From the NCBI RefSeq assembly GCF_000389635.1, contig NC_021182.1:3534001-3598000 (forward strand): 64,000 nt of DNA. Direction: 5' to 3'. This document shows positions 26,163-36,505 of this stretch, piece after piece. How positions within the stretch are numbered: position 1 is the stretch's first letter; every line of letters begins with the position of its first letter. The DNA comes from Clostridium pasteurianum BC1 (GTDB taxonomy: Bacteria; Bacillota; Clostridia; Clostridiales; Clostridiaceae). The translations under genes were made by a program, and so were the position numbers. Under the pieces are notes generated by a model. The model did no database searches and was not told the DNA's origin. It worked only from the letters and a program-made list of their open reading frames with translations.

Positions 26163-26600
26163 TCACTCTGATTCCTGCAGAATCGTATCTATTATTATGT
26201 AGCTATTTATTCCTAATAGATTTATAACCTGTGAACCTATATTTAAATTTATATCCCCACTGCCAAAAACTTTTATCTTAGGTTCAGAATATACTGTTCC
26301 AATATTATTTATTATTCCAGAGGAATTCATAGTTATAATAGAATTATTAACTGCATACTTAAAGGGTCTGCAGTTAAATATTATTGGAAACTCACTAAAG
26401 AACTTATAAGCTTGACTAAAATCAATACTATTTACTACTTGAGCAATGTACTTTTTATCAGATTGAAAGTTAAATATTAAATCACTTTCACCACATTCAA
26501 AAAGCCAGGCTTTTATAGCATCAATCTTATCTGCAATATTTGAATTGTCTTTTACTGAGCATTCAACGGTCAGTCTGAGGGAACATAAAACACACTTCAA
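26163..26600 (-). pseudogene. Phage distal tail (Dit) protein, N-terminally truncated
   Basis: From about residue 10 the frame reads TVECSVKDNSNIADKIDAIK, WLFECGESDLIFNFQSDKKY, FPIIFNCRPFKYAVN, typical of siphophage distal tail proteins, ending in a galectin-like half (GSGDINLNIGSQVINL). The first nine codons (MKCVLCSLR) are encoded by the rlmD-flank repeat, so the phage gene was cut exactly where the repeat begins at 26572. This marks the right-hand junction of the element. Confidence 0.75.
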
Positions 26601-26674
26601 TTTTCACTTAAAATCCTTAAAAGCCTTTGATATCAGGCTATTTCTTTACTATCATCACAACTGTCTCTACATGT
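26572..26674 (-). repeat. 3' end of intact rlmD (direct repeat, right copy)
   Basis: Partner of 13922-14024, same orientation, exactly 12,650 bp apart. It comprises the last 12 codons of rlmD plus 3' flank. The homology stops at AGTCTGAGGG; the native terminator arm present beyond the left copy is replaced here by phage tail sequence. Confidence 0.85.
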
Positions 26675-28092
26675 CCCGTCATCGGAAACATATCCACTGG
26701 CTGCAATTCTAAAGTCCTATACCCTAAACCATCCAATATACCAAGATCTCTTGCCAGAGTCCCAGGATCACAGGACACATAAACTATTTTATCAGGTTTC
26801 ATTTTTGCTATTGCCTCTAGAAGAGACTTTTCACAACCCTTACGCGGCGGGTCAACTACCACTACATCAGCTTTTACACCACTGTCTATAATTTCAGGGA
26901 TAACCTTCTCAGCTTCGCCTACTATGAATTCTACATTATCTATATTATTTTGTCTTGCATTTACCTTTGCATTTTCTATGGCTTCAGGTATAATTTCCAC
27001 TCCATATACTTTTTTAGCTTTTTGTGCTAAAAATAGAGATATGGTTCCTGTTCCACAATAGGCGTCAAAGACAATTTCATTTCCCTGTAAGTCAGAGTAC
27101 TCCAAAGCTTTATTATATAGTACTTCTGTTTGCACAGAATTTACTTGAAAAAATGATAGAGGTGATATATTAAATTTAAATTCTCCAATAGTATCCACTA
27201 TGGTATCCTTACCCCATAATGTTTTACACTTTTCTCCTAATATTACATTTGTGTTTTTAGGATTTATATTCTGAACTATGCTCTTTAAATCTTTTATGTT
27301 TTCTCTCATAAGTTCTATAAATTCTGCCCTATGAGGTAGTTCATCTTTAGAGGTTACAAGCACAATCATAGTTTCTCCTGTTTTGAAAGCTTTTCTCACC
27401 ATTATGTGCCTTACTAGGCCTGAACCTGCCTTCTCATCATATACAGGAATATTATAATTCTTAAGCCATTGTTTTATAAGTGCCACCACTTTATCTCCAA
27501 CTTCATGCTGGATATAACATTCTTTCATATCTATTATGTCATGGCTTCTTGGAGAATAAAAACCTACCACCAACTGATCCTCTATCCTACCTACAGGCAG
27601 TTGAACTTTATTTCTATATCTATAGGGATTATCCATACCTATAGTATTATGAACAACAATTCCACCCTCATAATTATATTTATTTGAAGAACCTTTATCC
27701 TTTTGCAAAATTTTTTCACTTCTATCAATACTAGCATTTCTGTCAATCTTCAATTTTCCAATTCTTTCAATACAGTCTTCTACTCTTTTTCTCTTAAAAT
27801 TTAACTGCTCCTTATAATTCAAATGCTGAAGCTGACAGCCTCCACATCTATTGTATATTTTACATACAGGTTCTTCTCTATATTCTGATGGTTCTATTAT
27901 ATTTATAAGCTTTCCAAAGGCAAAATTCTTGTTTGTTTTTATTATTTTAACCTGAACTCTTTCGCCCTCTAAAGCTTCTTTAACAAATACAGTGAAATTA
28001 TCTACTTTGCCTATTCCTTCTCCTCCATAGCCTAGAGTCTCTATATCAATTATGTAATTTTCATTTTTAACCACAGGTACACTATTTTTCAT
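26638..28092 (-). CDS. rlmD: 23S rRNA (uracil-5-)-methyltransferase RlmD/RlmCD type
   Basis: 484-residue SAM-dependent enzyme making m5U in 23S rRNA. An N-terminal TRAM domain (about 1-60) is followed by the 4Fe-4S region [14 protein letters not shown], the SAM motif [13 protein letters not shown] (about 345), DPPRKGC and the catalytic region [13 protein letters not shown] (about 440). An insertion around residues 108-135 ([19 protein letters not shown]) is longer than in many relatives. AAAGGTGA precedes the ATG. The 3' end of this gene is a known integration target for mobile elements, and a second copy of its tail lies at 13922-14024. Confidence 0.95.
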   Translation of the reverse strand: MKNSVPVVKNENYIIDIETLGYGGEGIGKVDNFTVFVKEALEGERVQVKIIKTNKNFAFGKLINIIEPSEYREEPVCKIYNRCGGCQLQHLNYKEQLNFKRKRVEDCIERIGKLKIDRNASIDRSEKILQKDKGSSNKYNYEGGIVVHNTIGMDNPYRYRNKVQLPVGRIEDQLVVGFYSPRSHDIIDMKECYIQHEVGDKVVALIKQWLKNYNIPVYDEKAGSGLVRHIMVRKAFKTGETMIVLVTSKDELPHRAEFIELMRENIKDLKSIVQNINPKNTNVILGEKCKTLWGKDTIVDTIGEFKFNISPLSFFQVNSVQTEVLYNKALEYSDLQGNEIVFDAYCGTGTISLFLAQKAKKVYGVEIIPEAIENAKVNARQNNIDNVEFIVGEAEKVIPEIIDSGVKADVVVVDPPRKGCEKSLLEAIAKMKPDKIVYVSCDPGTLARDLGILDGLGYRTLELQPVDMFPMTGHVETVVMIVKK

Positions 28093-28296
28093 CTATTATT
28101 TTCACCTTTCTAAAAAGCTAAAAGATTTCTTACTTCAATAAAATTTCTAATTAATTATATCATAAATACTTTACACAAACTATTAATGTATATTAAGCAA
28201 ACATCAATTACTCACACTTTAACATTTCCTTTACTGAATTAACTTTGAAAAATTATGTTTTACAAGAAACCTCAAATTAGTATTAGATATATAAAT

Positions 28297-28345
28297 AAGG
28301 ATATGGAATCTTTTTTGAATAAAAGTTCCATATCCTTTTTACCTT
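28297..28345 (-). terminator. Bidirectional terminator downstream of the VOC gene
   Basis: AAGGATATGGAA pairs perfectly with TTCCATATCCTT; T-rich on both sides (TTTTT plus strand, TTATTTATA minus strand), just after the stop codon of the VOC gene at 28375. Confidence 0.85.
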
Positions 28346-28374
28346 TAAAAATTTTTTTAAAATTATATCTTTAT

Positions 28375-28791
28375 TTATTCATTGATATAGCTAAATTGCC
28401 ACCCGATTCCAAATTTATCTGTTACATTACCATAACATTTACTCCAGAATGTTTCTTGAAGTTCCATACCTACAGTGCCGCCTTCTTTCAACTTATTAAA
28501 TAAAGATTTTATTTCATCTATATTCTTACTGCTTATTGTAAGACTTATGTTGTTTCCTATAGTGAAAGTCATGCCAGGAAAAGTATCAGAAAACATAACA
28601 TTGCTTCCATTAATATTAAGGCTTGTATACATAACTAAATTTTTAGCTTCATCTGCAATGGGAAATTCCGGGTCAGGTGGTGTATCTCCAAAGAACATAA
28701 TTTGTGGTTTTTCTGTTTGAAAAACCTCTGCGTAAAACTCTACCGCTTCACGGCAGTTTCCATTAAAATTAATAAATACATCAACAGCCAT
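28375..28791 (-). CDS. VOC-family (PhnB-like / glyoxalase-fold) protein
   Basis: 138 residues. DVFINFNGNCREAVEFYAEVF is the standard opening of PhnB-like VOC proteins, with NINGSNVMFSDTFPG and the closing TFWSKCYGNVTDKFGIGWQFS. These form a paired beta-alpha-beta fold; most members lack an assigned substrate, and despite the PhnB name there is no link to C-P lyase. GGGGATG precedes the ATG. It is monocistronic between terminators. Confidence 0.9.
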   Translation of the reverse strand: MAVDVFINFNGNCREAVEFYAEVFQTEKPQIMFFGDTPPDPEFPIADEAKNLVMYTSLNINGSNVMFSDTFPGMTFTIGNNISLTISSKNIDEIKSLFNKLKEGGTVGMELQETFWSKCYGNVTDKFGIGWQFSYINE

Positions 28792-28831
28792 TTTTATTCA
28801 TCCCCTTAGTTTAAATTAAATCATTTATAAA

Positions 28832-29000
28832 CAGAGTTCTAAGTATCAGTATTTATGATACTTAGAACTCGTTATCCAGGGACGTAGCCACTCTTTAATC
28901 CCACTTTACGAAAAGCAGAGAACAAAAATCTTCGATTTTCTGTGAATCGCTTTCACAGAGTGCAGTGGGAGTATTAGAATGGATAGTCATCGGACAAATG
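28832..29000 (-). repeat. Family R structured repeat, copy 2
   Basis: Read on the minus strand: TTTGTCCGATGACTAT, outer stem CCATTCT pairing with AGAGTGG (one G-U), inner ACTCCCAC pairing with GTGGGAT and enclosing an extra hairpin (CTGTGAA/TTCACAG), the linker ACGTCCCTGGATAAC, then a perfect 15-bp hairpin GAGTTCTAAGTATCA (28870-28856) with its complement at 28848-28834. Same order as copy 1, different stem sequence. Confidence 0.8.
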
Positions 29001-29091
29001 ATCTAATTTAATTTTATCATCTGATTCCAAATAATTAAATATAATTTTGAAAATACTAATAAAATATTTTTAAGCAGCTTTGAAACTCATT

Positions 29092-29457
29092 TTAAAATCC
29101 ACCATCATTAAAAGTCTCACACTCAGTACACTGCTTACTGTGACAGTTTGTTCCATATATTTGTACGTTTAAAGCCACACATTCCCCACGAAAATTATAT
29201 CCGCATTTATGTATTTCACAATTTACTTTTGGACTCATCACTATAGAATTTTTGTTAAAGACCTGTCTTACTTCACCTATTATATTCATATTAACCATAC
29301 CTGCTATTGTACTTCTCAGTGTTCTTTCTGAAAAAGTCTTACAATAGGTTTTATTATCTGAATTTATATCTTTACCTTCTATATGTATAATCTTAGCTGT
29401 ACATAATCCATCAATATTATTTAAACAATTTATAGCACTACATATTAATTTTGTCAT
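29092..29457 (-). CDS. DUF1540 double-domain protein
   Basis: 121 residues from ATG 29457 (MTKLICSAINCLNNIDGLC), supported by GGAGAG upstream. Two cysteine-rich DUF1540 modules are visible: CSAINCLNNIDGLCTAKIIH to KTYCKTF, and CEIHKCGYNFRGECVALNVQ to CTECETF. These short clostridial modules probably bind zinc; function is unknown. No operon partner. Confidence 0.88.
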   Translation of the reverse strand: MTKLICSAINCLNNIDGLCTAKIIHIEGKDINSDNKTYCKTFSERTLRSTIAGMVNMNIIGEVRQVFNKNSIVMSPKVNCEIHKCGYNFRGECVALNVQIYGTNCHSKQCTECETFNDGGF

Positions 29458-29871
29458 AATAATATCACTCTCCGCTATCATAAATTTCTCAATAATCTTA
29501 AAATCTATTTTTCATAAATATTTTTCTAACTTACAATAAGCTTTTAACATATGTACTTTCTAGCTACATATATGGTCACACCAGCAGTTGTCATAAGGTA
29601 GTGACTTCTACTACAGAAATATTTTTCCCATAACTGCTTTTTTTATTCGGGAAACCTTTTTTATAAGCCTACTACCAGTACGTTTATAAGCATTAATAAA
29701 TTTTTATATATCCGTATTTTGGGGATCCTCTAGAAAGTAAATATACGTGTTCTAAATCATAATTCCATTCTTTTATTGCCTAGAATTAAGTGCTATCCAT
29801 TTCCCAACTATAGAGCATAGGATAATTCTGCACATTAGTTTAAAATAAAAATATTCAAAAAATAAAAAAGC

Positions 29872-29888
29872 GCACCTTAAAAAGGTGC
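29872..29888 (-). terminator. Orphan minus-strand terminator hairpin
   Basis: GCACCTTTTTAAGGTGC on the minus strand is followed by GCTTTTTTTATTTTT, a strong intrinsic terminator signature, but the nearest upstream gene (pyk) already has its own terminator at 30154-30197. A short untranslated transcript from the structured region may end here. Confidence 0.6.
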
Positions 29889-30030
29889 AAAAAGAATCAG
29901 TTGCCAAATTTTCGATACTCCAATATATTTTAACATCTTATTATTTTAACCACAATATGTAATATTATTCATATTGTAAATTTTTATTTACCATCTTCCT
30001 ATAATTTTCCAAATAAGATACACTAAGTGA

Positions 30031-30130
30031 ACTCGTTTCAGCAAGCTGAAACATCGGTAAATCAGGTGGGGAATCTACCCCACCTGATTGAAAAATCCCA
30101 CCTTCGCTTCGCTTAGAGGTGGAGATCTGA
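30031..30130. repeat. Dense hairpin cluster downstream of pyk
   Basis: Three adjacent inverted repeats: GTTTCAG/CTGAAAC, a perfect 12-bp AATCAGGTGGGG (30060-30071) with CCCCACCTGATT (30078-30089), and ATCCCACCT/AGGTGGAGAT around a GCTTCGCTT loop. G+C is higher than in the surroundings. Not recognised as a known RNA; possibly a relative of family R. Confidence 0.5.
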
Positions 30131-30153
30131 ACCTTCCAGTCAGGAAAAGATAA

Positions 30154-30197
30154 AAAAGAACACTATCAATTTTTAAATTAATAATGTTCTTCTTTTT
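30154..30197 (-). terminator. Terminator of pfkA-pyk
   Basis: On the minus strand AAGAACATTATTAAT pairs with ATTGATAGTGTTCTT and is followed by TTTTTTA, about 85 bp past the pyk stop. Confidence 0.8.
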
Positions 30198-30218
30198 AAT
30201 AATATATTTAAATATGTA

Positions 30219-30267
30219 TCTGGATAATTCATTTAAACTTAGTGGAAGTACAAACTCCCACTAAACA
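30219..30267 (+). repeat. Family R repeat, 3' part only
   Basis: CTGGATAATTCATTTAAACT then a hairpin CTTAGTGG/CCCACTAA around GTACAAACT; it matches the end of the copy at 61100-61145 (CTGGATAATTCATCTAAACT and GTACAAATT). It lies 12 bp from the pyk stop codon. Confidence 0.7.
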
Positions 30268-30278
30268 AAATCAAATGA

Positions 30279-31709
30279 TTATTTTTCAGATCCAACTACA
30301 TGAACTTTTAAAAGATTTGTGCTTCCTGTATTTTGAACAGGTACACCTGCTGCCACTACAACTAAATCTCCATCTTTAACATAGTTATATTCTTTAGCTG
30401 CTTCTACAGATTTAACTATTAATTCATCTGTTGATTCAACTTTTTCAGCTACTATTGGAGATACTCCCCAGCTTAATGCAAGAGATCTAGCAACTTTTTC
30501 CTGTGGAGTTACTGCAATTACAGGAGCTTCTGATCTATATTTTGCAACCATTCTTGCTGTATTTCCAGTTTGAGTAGCAGTAACTATTGCAGCTGCATTA
30601 AGTTCTGCAGCTGTTTCGCTAGCAGCAAGACTTATTGCATTTGCTATATTTTTAACAGAATTTTGTTTTCTCTTTGCAAGTACTTCTTTGTAGTTTAGTT
30701 GTTTTTCTGCAGCTTGAGCAATTCTAGCCATAGTTTGTGCAGCTTCTACTGGATATGATCCATTAGCACTTTCACCACTTAACATTATAGCATCTGTACC
30801 ATCAAATATGGCATTTGCTATATCTGATGCTTCTGCTCTTGTAGGTCTTGGGTTTCTTATCATTGAATCAAGCATTTGAGTTGCAGTGATAACTGGTTTT
30901 CCTAATATATTACATTTTCCAATAATCATTTTTTGAGTTAGTGGAACTAATTCTATAGGAATTTCAACTCCCATGTCTCCTCTTGCTACCATTATACCAT
31001 CAGAAACTTCGATAATTTCATCTATGTTATCTACACCTTCTTGATTTTCTATTTTTGAGAAAATCTGAATATGGCTTCCACCATTTTCTTGAAGCACTTT
31101 TCTTATTGCAATTACATCATCTGCTTTTCTTATAAAGGAAGCTGCTACTGCATCAACTTCTTGTTCACAGCCGAATATAAGATCGGATTTATCTTTATCT
31201 GTCATAGCTGGAAGTTTTATTGAAACATTAGGAACATTAACTCCTTTGTGACTTCCTACAAGTCCTGTATTAGCTACTGTACAGTGAATATCTGTACCTT
31301 CAACTGCTTCAACAGTTAATCCAACAAGACCATCATCAATTAATATAGTATTTCCTGCAACAACATCTTTATATAAATCTGTGTAAGTAATGGAGCATTT
31401 TGTTGCATCTCCAAGAACTTCTTCTCCACAAATTACTGTGAATTTAGCTCCCTTTTGAAGTTCAAGTTTTCCACCATCAAAATTATGTGTTCTTATTTCT
31501 GGACCTTTTGTATCAAGTATTATTGCTATTGGCTTATTGTATTTTTCTCTTAGTTTTTTGATAAGATCCATTCTAGTCTTATGTTCATTGTGGTCACCAT
31601 GTGAGAAATTGTGTCTTGATGCACTCATTCCTGCTTCAATTAGTTTAGATACAACCTCTTCATTTTCACTTGCTGGTCCTACGGTAAAGATCATTTTAGT
31701 CTTTTGCAT
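30279..31709 (-). CDS. pyk: Pyruvate kinase
   Basis: 476 residues; converts phosphoenolpyruvate and ADP to pyruvate and ATP. MQKTKMIFTVGPASENEEVV opens the TIM barrel, the B domain follows, MVARGDMGVEIP and ITATQMLDSMI carry catalytic residues, and the C-domain runs to the end. It lacks the extra PEP-utiliser-like C-terminal domain of Bacillus enzymes, as in other clostridia. It starts 68 bp after pfkA and is probably co-transcribed from the promoter at 32848-32876. Confidence 0.97.
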   Translation of the reverse strand: MQKTKMIFTVGPASENEEVVSKLIEAGMSASRHNFSHGDHNEHKTRMDLIKKLREKYNKPIAIILDTKGPEIRTHNFDGGKLELQKGAKFTVICGEEVLGDATKCSITYTDLYKDVVAGNTILIDDGLVGLTVEAVEGTDIHCTVANTGLVGSHKGVNVPNVSIKLPAMTDKDKSDLIFGCEQEVDAVAASFIRKADDVIAIRKVLQENGGSHIQIFSKIENQEGVDNIDEIIEVSDGIMVARGDMGVEIPIELVPLTQKMIIGKCNILGKPVITATQMLDSMIRNPRPTRAEASDIANAIFDGTDAIMLSGESANGSYPVEAAQTMARIAQAAEKQLNYKEVLAKRKQNSVKNIANAISLAASETAAELNAAAIVTATQTGNTARMVAKYRSEAPVIAVTPQEKVARSLALSWGVSPIVAEKVESTDELIVKSVEAAKEYNYVKDGDLVVVAAGVPVQNTGSTNLLKVHVVGSEK

Positions 31710-31777
31710 TGTTTAACTCTCCTTATACTTTAAAATTCTAGTTTTATATATTTATATATATTATATTTTAATGAAAG

Positions 31778-32737
31778 CTATCTTGAAAGTATCTCTGATA
31801 TCTCATATAGTCTTTCATCAAATTTCCTTGGCATTGCTAAAGCTTCATCTATGTCATCATCAGTTATTTTATTATCTCTTATCCCTATAACTCTTGATGT
31901 CTTTCCTTCAATTAGAACTTCTACAGCTCTAACTCCCATTCTTGAAGCAAGCATTCTATCAAAGGCGGATGGACTTCCACCTCTTTGAATATGTCCTAAA
32001 ATAGTTGCTCTTGTTTCAATACCTGTAATATTTTCAACTTCTTTAGCTAATTCAGCTGAACCACCAATTCCTTCTGCAACTATAATCAGACTATGCATTT
32101 TTCCTTTCAATTTTCCTTCAAGAATAGTTTTGCATAATTCATCAAAATCATAACCTTTTTCAGGTATTATAACTCTTTCTGCTCCTCCAGTTATACCTGA
32201 ATATAGAGCAATATCTCCACAATCTCTTCCCATTACTTCAACTATACTTACTCTTTCATGAGAAGTAGAGGTATCTCTTAATTTATTTATAGCATCTAAT
32301 ACTGTATTTAAAGTAGTATCAAAGCCTAATGTGTAATCTGTATACGATAAATCATTATCTATAGTCCCAGGAATACCAACTGTAGAAATTCCAAGCTTTG
32401 AAAGTTTTTGAGCTCCCATAAAGGATCCATTTCCACCTATAACAACTAATCCATCTACACCAAATACCTTTAAGACGCCTGCTGCCTTTTTTCTTCCCTC
32501 TTCTGTTAAGAATTCAGCACAACGAGCAGTTCTTAAAATAGTACCACCTCTTTGAATTATATCTGATACATCCTTTCTTTCCATTTCAAAGAGCTCACCA
32601 TTTATCAATCCACTGTATCCTCTTTCAATTCCCATAATCTTAAGGCCTTTATCAAAAGCAGTTCTTACTACTGCCCTTATGGCAGCATTCATTCCAGGTG
32701 CATCTCCACCACTTGTTAATACAGCTATTGTTTTCAT
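31778..32737 (-). CDS. pfkA: 6-phosphofructokinase
   Basis: 319 residues from ATG 32737 ([20 protein letters not shown]) with AGGAGG 7 nt upstream; the longer frame to 32779 lacks support. ATP-binding GGDAPGMNA and [11 protein letters not shown], catalytic GTIDNDL and substrate-binding [13 protein letters not shown] are all present, as are the bacterial allosteric-site arginines. Commits glucose to glycolysis. First gene of the pfkA-pyk operon. Confidence 0.97.
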   Translation of the reverse strand: MKTIAVLTSGGDAPGMNAAIRAVVRTAFDKGLKIMGIERGYSGLINGELFEMERKDVSDIIQRGGTILRTARCAEFLTEEGRKKAAGVLKVFGVDGLVVIGGNGSFMGAQKLSKLGISTVGIPGTIDNDLSYTDYTLGFDTTLNTVLDAINKLRDTSTSHERVSIVEVMGRDCGDIALYSGITGGAERVIIPEKGYDFDELCKTILEGKLKGKMHSLIIVAEGIGGSAELAKEVENITGIETRATILGHIQRGGSPSAFDRMLASRMGVRAVEVLIEGKTSRVIGIRDNKITDDDIDEALAMPRKFDERLYEISEILSR

Positions 32738-32847
32738 ACATATACCTCCTACGACCATCATGGACTCAATTTGTCCCACGCAATTTATAAGATTTATTAT
32801 GAATTAAAATGTGCCTGCTTAATGGATAATTATTTACTCCGTCTTTA

Positions 32848-32876
32848 ATTTTAATAGAAATAAGAAAAAACTTCAA
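32848..32876 (-). promoter_or_regulatory. Promoter of pfkA-pyk
   Basis: On the minus strand TTGAAG (32876-32871), 17 bp, TAAAAT (32853-32848), about 110 bp before the pfkA start. Confidence 0.6.
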
Positions 32877-32989
32877 TGCTTTATAAGAAATATAACATAA
32901 AATTTATTATAATATATGATAAATTGAAAATTATCTAGGTTATTTTGTACCAATCTACAAAATAATAACAGTAACTGAATAGTTTTTTA

Positions 32990-35900
32990 TCAGCATACCT
33001 TAAGATTTTCTTCTCCAAATCTTTTTCTTAAAAAATCTAATACTTCTGTATCCTCATTTATCCATAAATCCTTTGGGAGCATAAATTTTTTTCTTTCTTT
33101 CTTAGTACATATATAAATTGGTGTACTACCTTTAAATTCTGACAAAAAGATTTCTATTTCCTTTATAGTATTTACAACTTGATTTTCTTGTTCAATTTGA
33201 ATATATACCTTAGAATTATTTATTTTTACTAAAGGTTTTATATCTTCACATAGAATTTTGGGCTGCTCTTCTTCTCTAATACTTACCCTACCCTTTATTA
33301 TTAACATTTCATCCTCTTTTATAAGCATATTAAATTTTTCCAACACTTTAGGAAAAATTATCACTTCAATTGCAGCATACATATCTTCAATTTTAAAAAA
33401 TGCCATCATGGAATTATTCTTAGTGATTTTTCTTGTTACCTCTGTTAATATGCCTCCTATAATAACTCTATCTCCGTCTCTAACCTTATAATTTTCTGAA
33501 TCCTCTACTTCGTCTAAGGATTCCTCAACAATTATGTCAGATATTTTGGTATTAACTGATATATCTAAAGTTTCCTTATATTCATCTAAAGGATGCCCTG
33601 ATATATATAGACCTGTCATCTCTTTTTCCATAGATAATATATATTTCTTTTCAAATTCTTTTATATCAGGATACTTTATTTCCATATCTCTATAAGAACT
33701 TTCATCATCTTTTTGAAAATTAGAAAATAAACTTATTTGACCATCAATATTTTTCTTCTTTTGATTGCTAATACCATCCATTACCTTTTCATAAACTGCT
33801 AAAAGCCTAGATCTGTATATTTTAAAATAATCAAAAGCTCCTACCTTTATAAGACTTTCAACTGCTCTTTTATTTACTTCTCCAATATCTACCTTATTAC
33901 AAAAATCAACTAAACTATTAAATGTTCCCTTTTCTTTTCTTGAATTAACTACACTTTCTACTACATTAACACCTACATTTTTAACTGCTGCCATACCAAA
34001 ACGTATCTTATCGCCTTTAACCGTAAATCTTGAAAAACTTTCATTTATATCTGGAGGCAAAAGCTCTATATTAATTTCTTTAGCAAACCGTACATAATAA
34101 GCCACCTTTTCATTGTTTCCCATAACACTGTTCAGCATAGCTGCTATAAATTCCGTTGGATAATATTTCATAAGATAAGCAGTTTCATAGGCCACTACAG
34201 CATAAGCTGCCGCATGAGATTTATTAAAGGCATAACTTGCAAAGTCCATCATTGAATCGAATATTTTATTTGCAGCTTCTTCTGAGATACCTCTTCTAAG
34301 ACAGCCCTCTACTTCAACAGTTCCATCCTCCGCTGCAATGCCATGTATAAAATTATGTCTTTCCTGCTCCATTACATGATGTTTTTTCTTAGACATAGCA
34401 CGTCTTACTAAGTCACTTCTACCCATGGAATATCCTGCAAGATCTCTAACTATCTGCATTACCTGCTCCTGATAAACCATACAGCCATAAGTTACATTTA
34501 ATATAGGTTCCAGTTCAGGTGTTATATATTCTACTTTTTCTGGATTATTCTTATTCTTTATATATCTTGGTATTTCGTTCATAGGTCCAGGTCTATAAAG
34601 GCTTATACCTGCTATTATATCTTCCAAATTGTCAGGCTTAAGCTCTTTCATAAAACTTGTCATTCCTGGGGATTCAAGTTGAAATACTCCTACAGTTTTA
34701 CCCTCTCCCAGCATTTTATATACTTTTTTATCATTAAAATCTATAGCATCTAAATCTATTTTTATGCCTTTATTATCCCTTATCATATTTATAGCGTCTC
34801 TTAAAACCGTAAGGGTTCTCAGTCCTAAAAAATCCATTTTCAGTAGTCCAAGTTCCTCTAAAGTACCCATGGTAAATTGGCTTACTATAGCCTCTTCATT
34901 TCTAAGAAGTGGCACATAATTTACTAAAGGCTGTGATGCTATAACTACTCCAGCAGCATGAGTTGAAGTATGTCTTGGCAGCCCCTCTAAATCTCGTGCA
35001 ACGTCAATGAGAGCTTTAACTTTCTCATCTTCATCATAAATTTGTTTAAGCTCCTGATTGATTTCCAGTGCCTTATCAATAGTTATATTAAGCATAGATG
35101 GTATCATTTTAGCTATTCTATCCACTTCTGCATAGGAATAATTCATTGCCCTTCCTACATCTCTTATGCAAGCTCTAGCTGCCATAGTCCCAAATGTAAC
35201 TATTTGAGAGACATTATTTTTTCCATACTTTTCAACTACATAATCTATAACTTCCTGACGTCTTTCATAACAAAAATCAGAATCTATATCCGGCATAGAC
35301 ACTCTTTCAGGGTTTAAAAATCTTTCAAAAATAAGATTATACTCTATAGGATCTATTTTTGTAATTCCCAAGGTATATGCCACTATTGACCCTGCACCGC
35401 TTCCTCTTCCGGGTCCTGTCATTATTCCATTTTCCCTTGCAAATCTTATAAAATCCCAAACTATGAGAAAGTAATCCACGTATCCCATTTCTCTTATTAT
35501 TCCAAGTTCATACTCCAGTCTCTGTGTCAGTTTTTCTGTTATGGGATTATATCTTTTCTTCAGTCCATCATAGCAAAGTTCTTTCATGTATTCAAAGTGA
35601 TCTATTCCTTCATCTAATGGGAAATTAGGTAATTTCGATTTATGAAATTCATAATCAAAATTACATTCCTCAGCAATTTTACAAGTATTCTCCAAAGCTT
35701 CTTGTACATAGGAAAACTGATTATACATTTCCTCTGGTGATTTTAGATAAAATTCATCAGAAGCGTATCTCATTCTGTTTTCTTCATCTACAGTTTTTCC
35801 TGTTTGTATGCAAAGAAGAACATCATGAGATTTATAATCTTCCCTATTTATATAATGCACATCATTTGTAGCTACCAGAGGAATTTCAAGCTCCCTTGAC

Positions 35901-36493
35901 ATGTTTACCAGTTCTTCATTCACCCTAAGCTGTTCATCAATTCCATGATATTGAAGTTCAAGATAAAAACCATCTTTGAATATTTCCTTATAAAAGAGTG
36001 CTGCTTCTTTTGCCTTTTCCTTATTATTCTTTAATATTTTAGATTGTACTTCTCCACCTAAGCATGCACTAAGAGCAATTATCCCTTTACTGTGCTGCCT
36101 TAAAAAATCATGATCAACCCTAGGCTTGTAGTAAAAGCCTTCAATAGAGGCTGAAGACACTATTTGCATTAAATTCTTATAACCTTCATCATTTTTTACC
36201 AGAAGCACAAGATGATAGGTTTCATTTTCCTTATCCGGCCTTTTTATATGCATAGACTTTCCTGCTACATAGACCTCGCAGCCTATAATTGGCTTTATTC
36301 CTTTTTCCTTAGCTGCCTTATAAAAGTCAACTACTCCATACATAGCACCATGATCAGTTATGGCCAGACTTTTCATCCCCAGTTCTTTAGCCCTTGAAAT
36401 TAGTTTGCCTATTTTACCAGATCCATCCAAAAGGCTATACTCCGTATGCACATGGAGATGAACAAAATCCTCATATGAACTTTCTTTCTCCAT
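32990..36493 (-). CDS. dnaE: DNA polymerase III alpha subunit (DnaE)
   Basis: 1,167-residue replicative-type polymerase. The PHP domain opens FVHLHVHTEYSLLDGSGK; the polymerase active site shows PDIDSDFCYERR near 410 and a later catalytic aspartate in DLDAIDFND; MVYQEQVMQIVRDLAGY and RAMSKKKHHVM are fingers-region motifs. The helix-hairpin-helix and OB-fold (DRVIIGGILTEVTRK, about 1015) follow. Firmicutes also use PolC; this enzyme extends RNA primers. GGTGGGA precedes ATG 36493. It follows the small Dabb gene by 12 bp. Confidence 0.97.
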   Translation of the reverse strand: MEKESSYEDFVHLHVHTEYSLLDGSGKIGKLISRAKELGMKSLAITDHGAMYGVVDFYKAAKEKGIKPIIGCEVYVAGKSMHIKRPDKENETYHLVLLVKNDEGYKNLMQIVSSASIEGFYYKPRVDHDFLRQHSKGIIALSACLGGEVQSKILKNNKEKAKEAALFYKEIFKDGFYLELQYHGIDEQLRVNEELVNMSRELEIPLVATNDVHYINREDYKSHDVLLCIQTGKTVDEENRMRYASDEFYLKSPEEMYNQFSYVQEALENTCKIAEECNFDYEFHKSKLPNFPLDEGIDHFEYMKELCYDGLKKRYNPITEKLTQRLEYELGIIREMGYVDYFLIVWDFIRFARENGIMTGPGRGSGAGSIVAYTLGITKIDPIEYNLIFERFLNPERVSMPDIDSDFCYERRQEVIDYVVEKYGKNNVSQIVTFGTMAARACIRDVGRAMNYSYAEVDRIAKMIPSMLNITIDKALEINQELKQIYDEDEKVKALIDVARDLEGLPRHTSTHAAGVVIASQPLVNYVPLLRNEEAIVSQFTMGTLEELGLLKMDFLGLRTLTVLRDAINMIRDNKGIKIDLDAIDFNDKKVYKMLGEGKTVGVFQLESPGMTSFMKELKPDNLEDIIAGISLYRPGPMNEIPRYIKNKNNPEKVEYITPELEPILNVTYGCMVYQEQVMQIVRDLAGYSMGRSDLVRRAMSKKKHHVMEQERHNFIHGIAAEDGTVEVEGCLRRGISEEAANKIFDSMMDFASYAFNKSHAAAYAVVAYETAYLMKYYPTEFIAAMLNSVMGNNEKVAYYVRFAKEINIELLPPDINESFSRFTVKGDKIRFGMAAVKNVGVNVVESVVNSRKEKGTFNSLVDFCNKVDIGEVNKRAVESLIKVGAFDYFKIYRSRLLAVYEKVMDGISNQKKKNIDGQISLFSNFQKDDESSYRDMEIKYPDIKEFEKKYILSMEKEMTGLYISGHPLDEYKETLDISVNTKISDIIVEESLDEVEDSENYKVRDGDRVIIGGILTEVTRKITKNNSMMAFFKIEDMYAAIEVIIFPKVLEKFNMLIKEDEMLIIKGRVSIREEEQPKILCEDIKPLVKINNSKVYIQIEQENQVVNTIKEIEIFLSEFKGSTPIYICTKKERKKFMLPKDLWINEDTEVLDFLRKRFGEENLKVC

Positions 36494-36505
36494 TTAATTT
36501 CCCAC

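Larger units (their letters stand above)
29458..30278. other. 821-bp gene-free region with several hairpins
   Basis: No coding frame was recognised. It holds a hairpin at 29872-29888 (GCACCTT/AAGGTGC, followed on the minus strand by a long T tract), a strongly structured stretch at 30031-30130, the pyk terminator at 30154-30197, and a partial family R repeat at 30219-30267. Confidence 0.6.

Noticed and set aside
29720-29734. GGGGATCCTCTAGA resembling a cloning-vector polylinker
   Set aside because: Only about 14 bases match and the flanks are ordinary A+T-rich genomic sequence, so this is chance rather than vector contamination.
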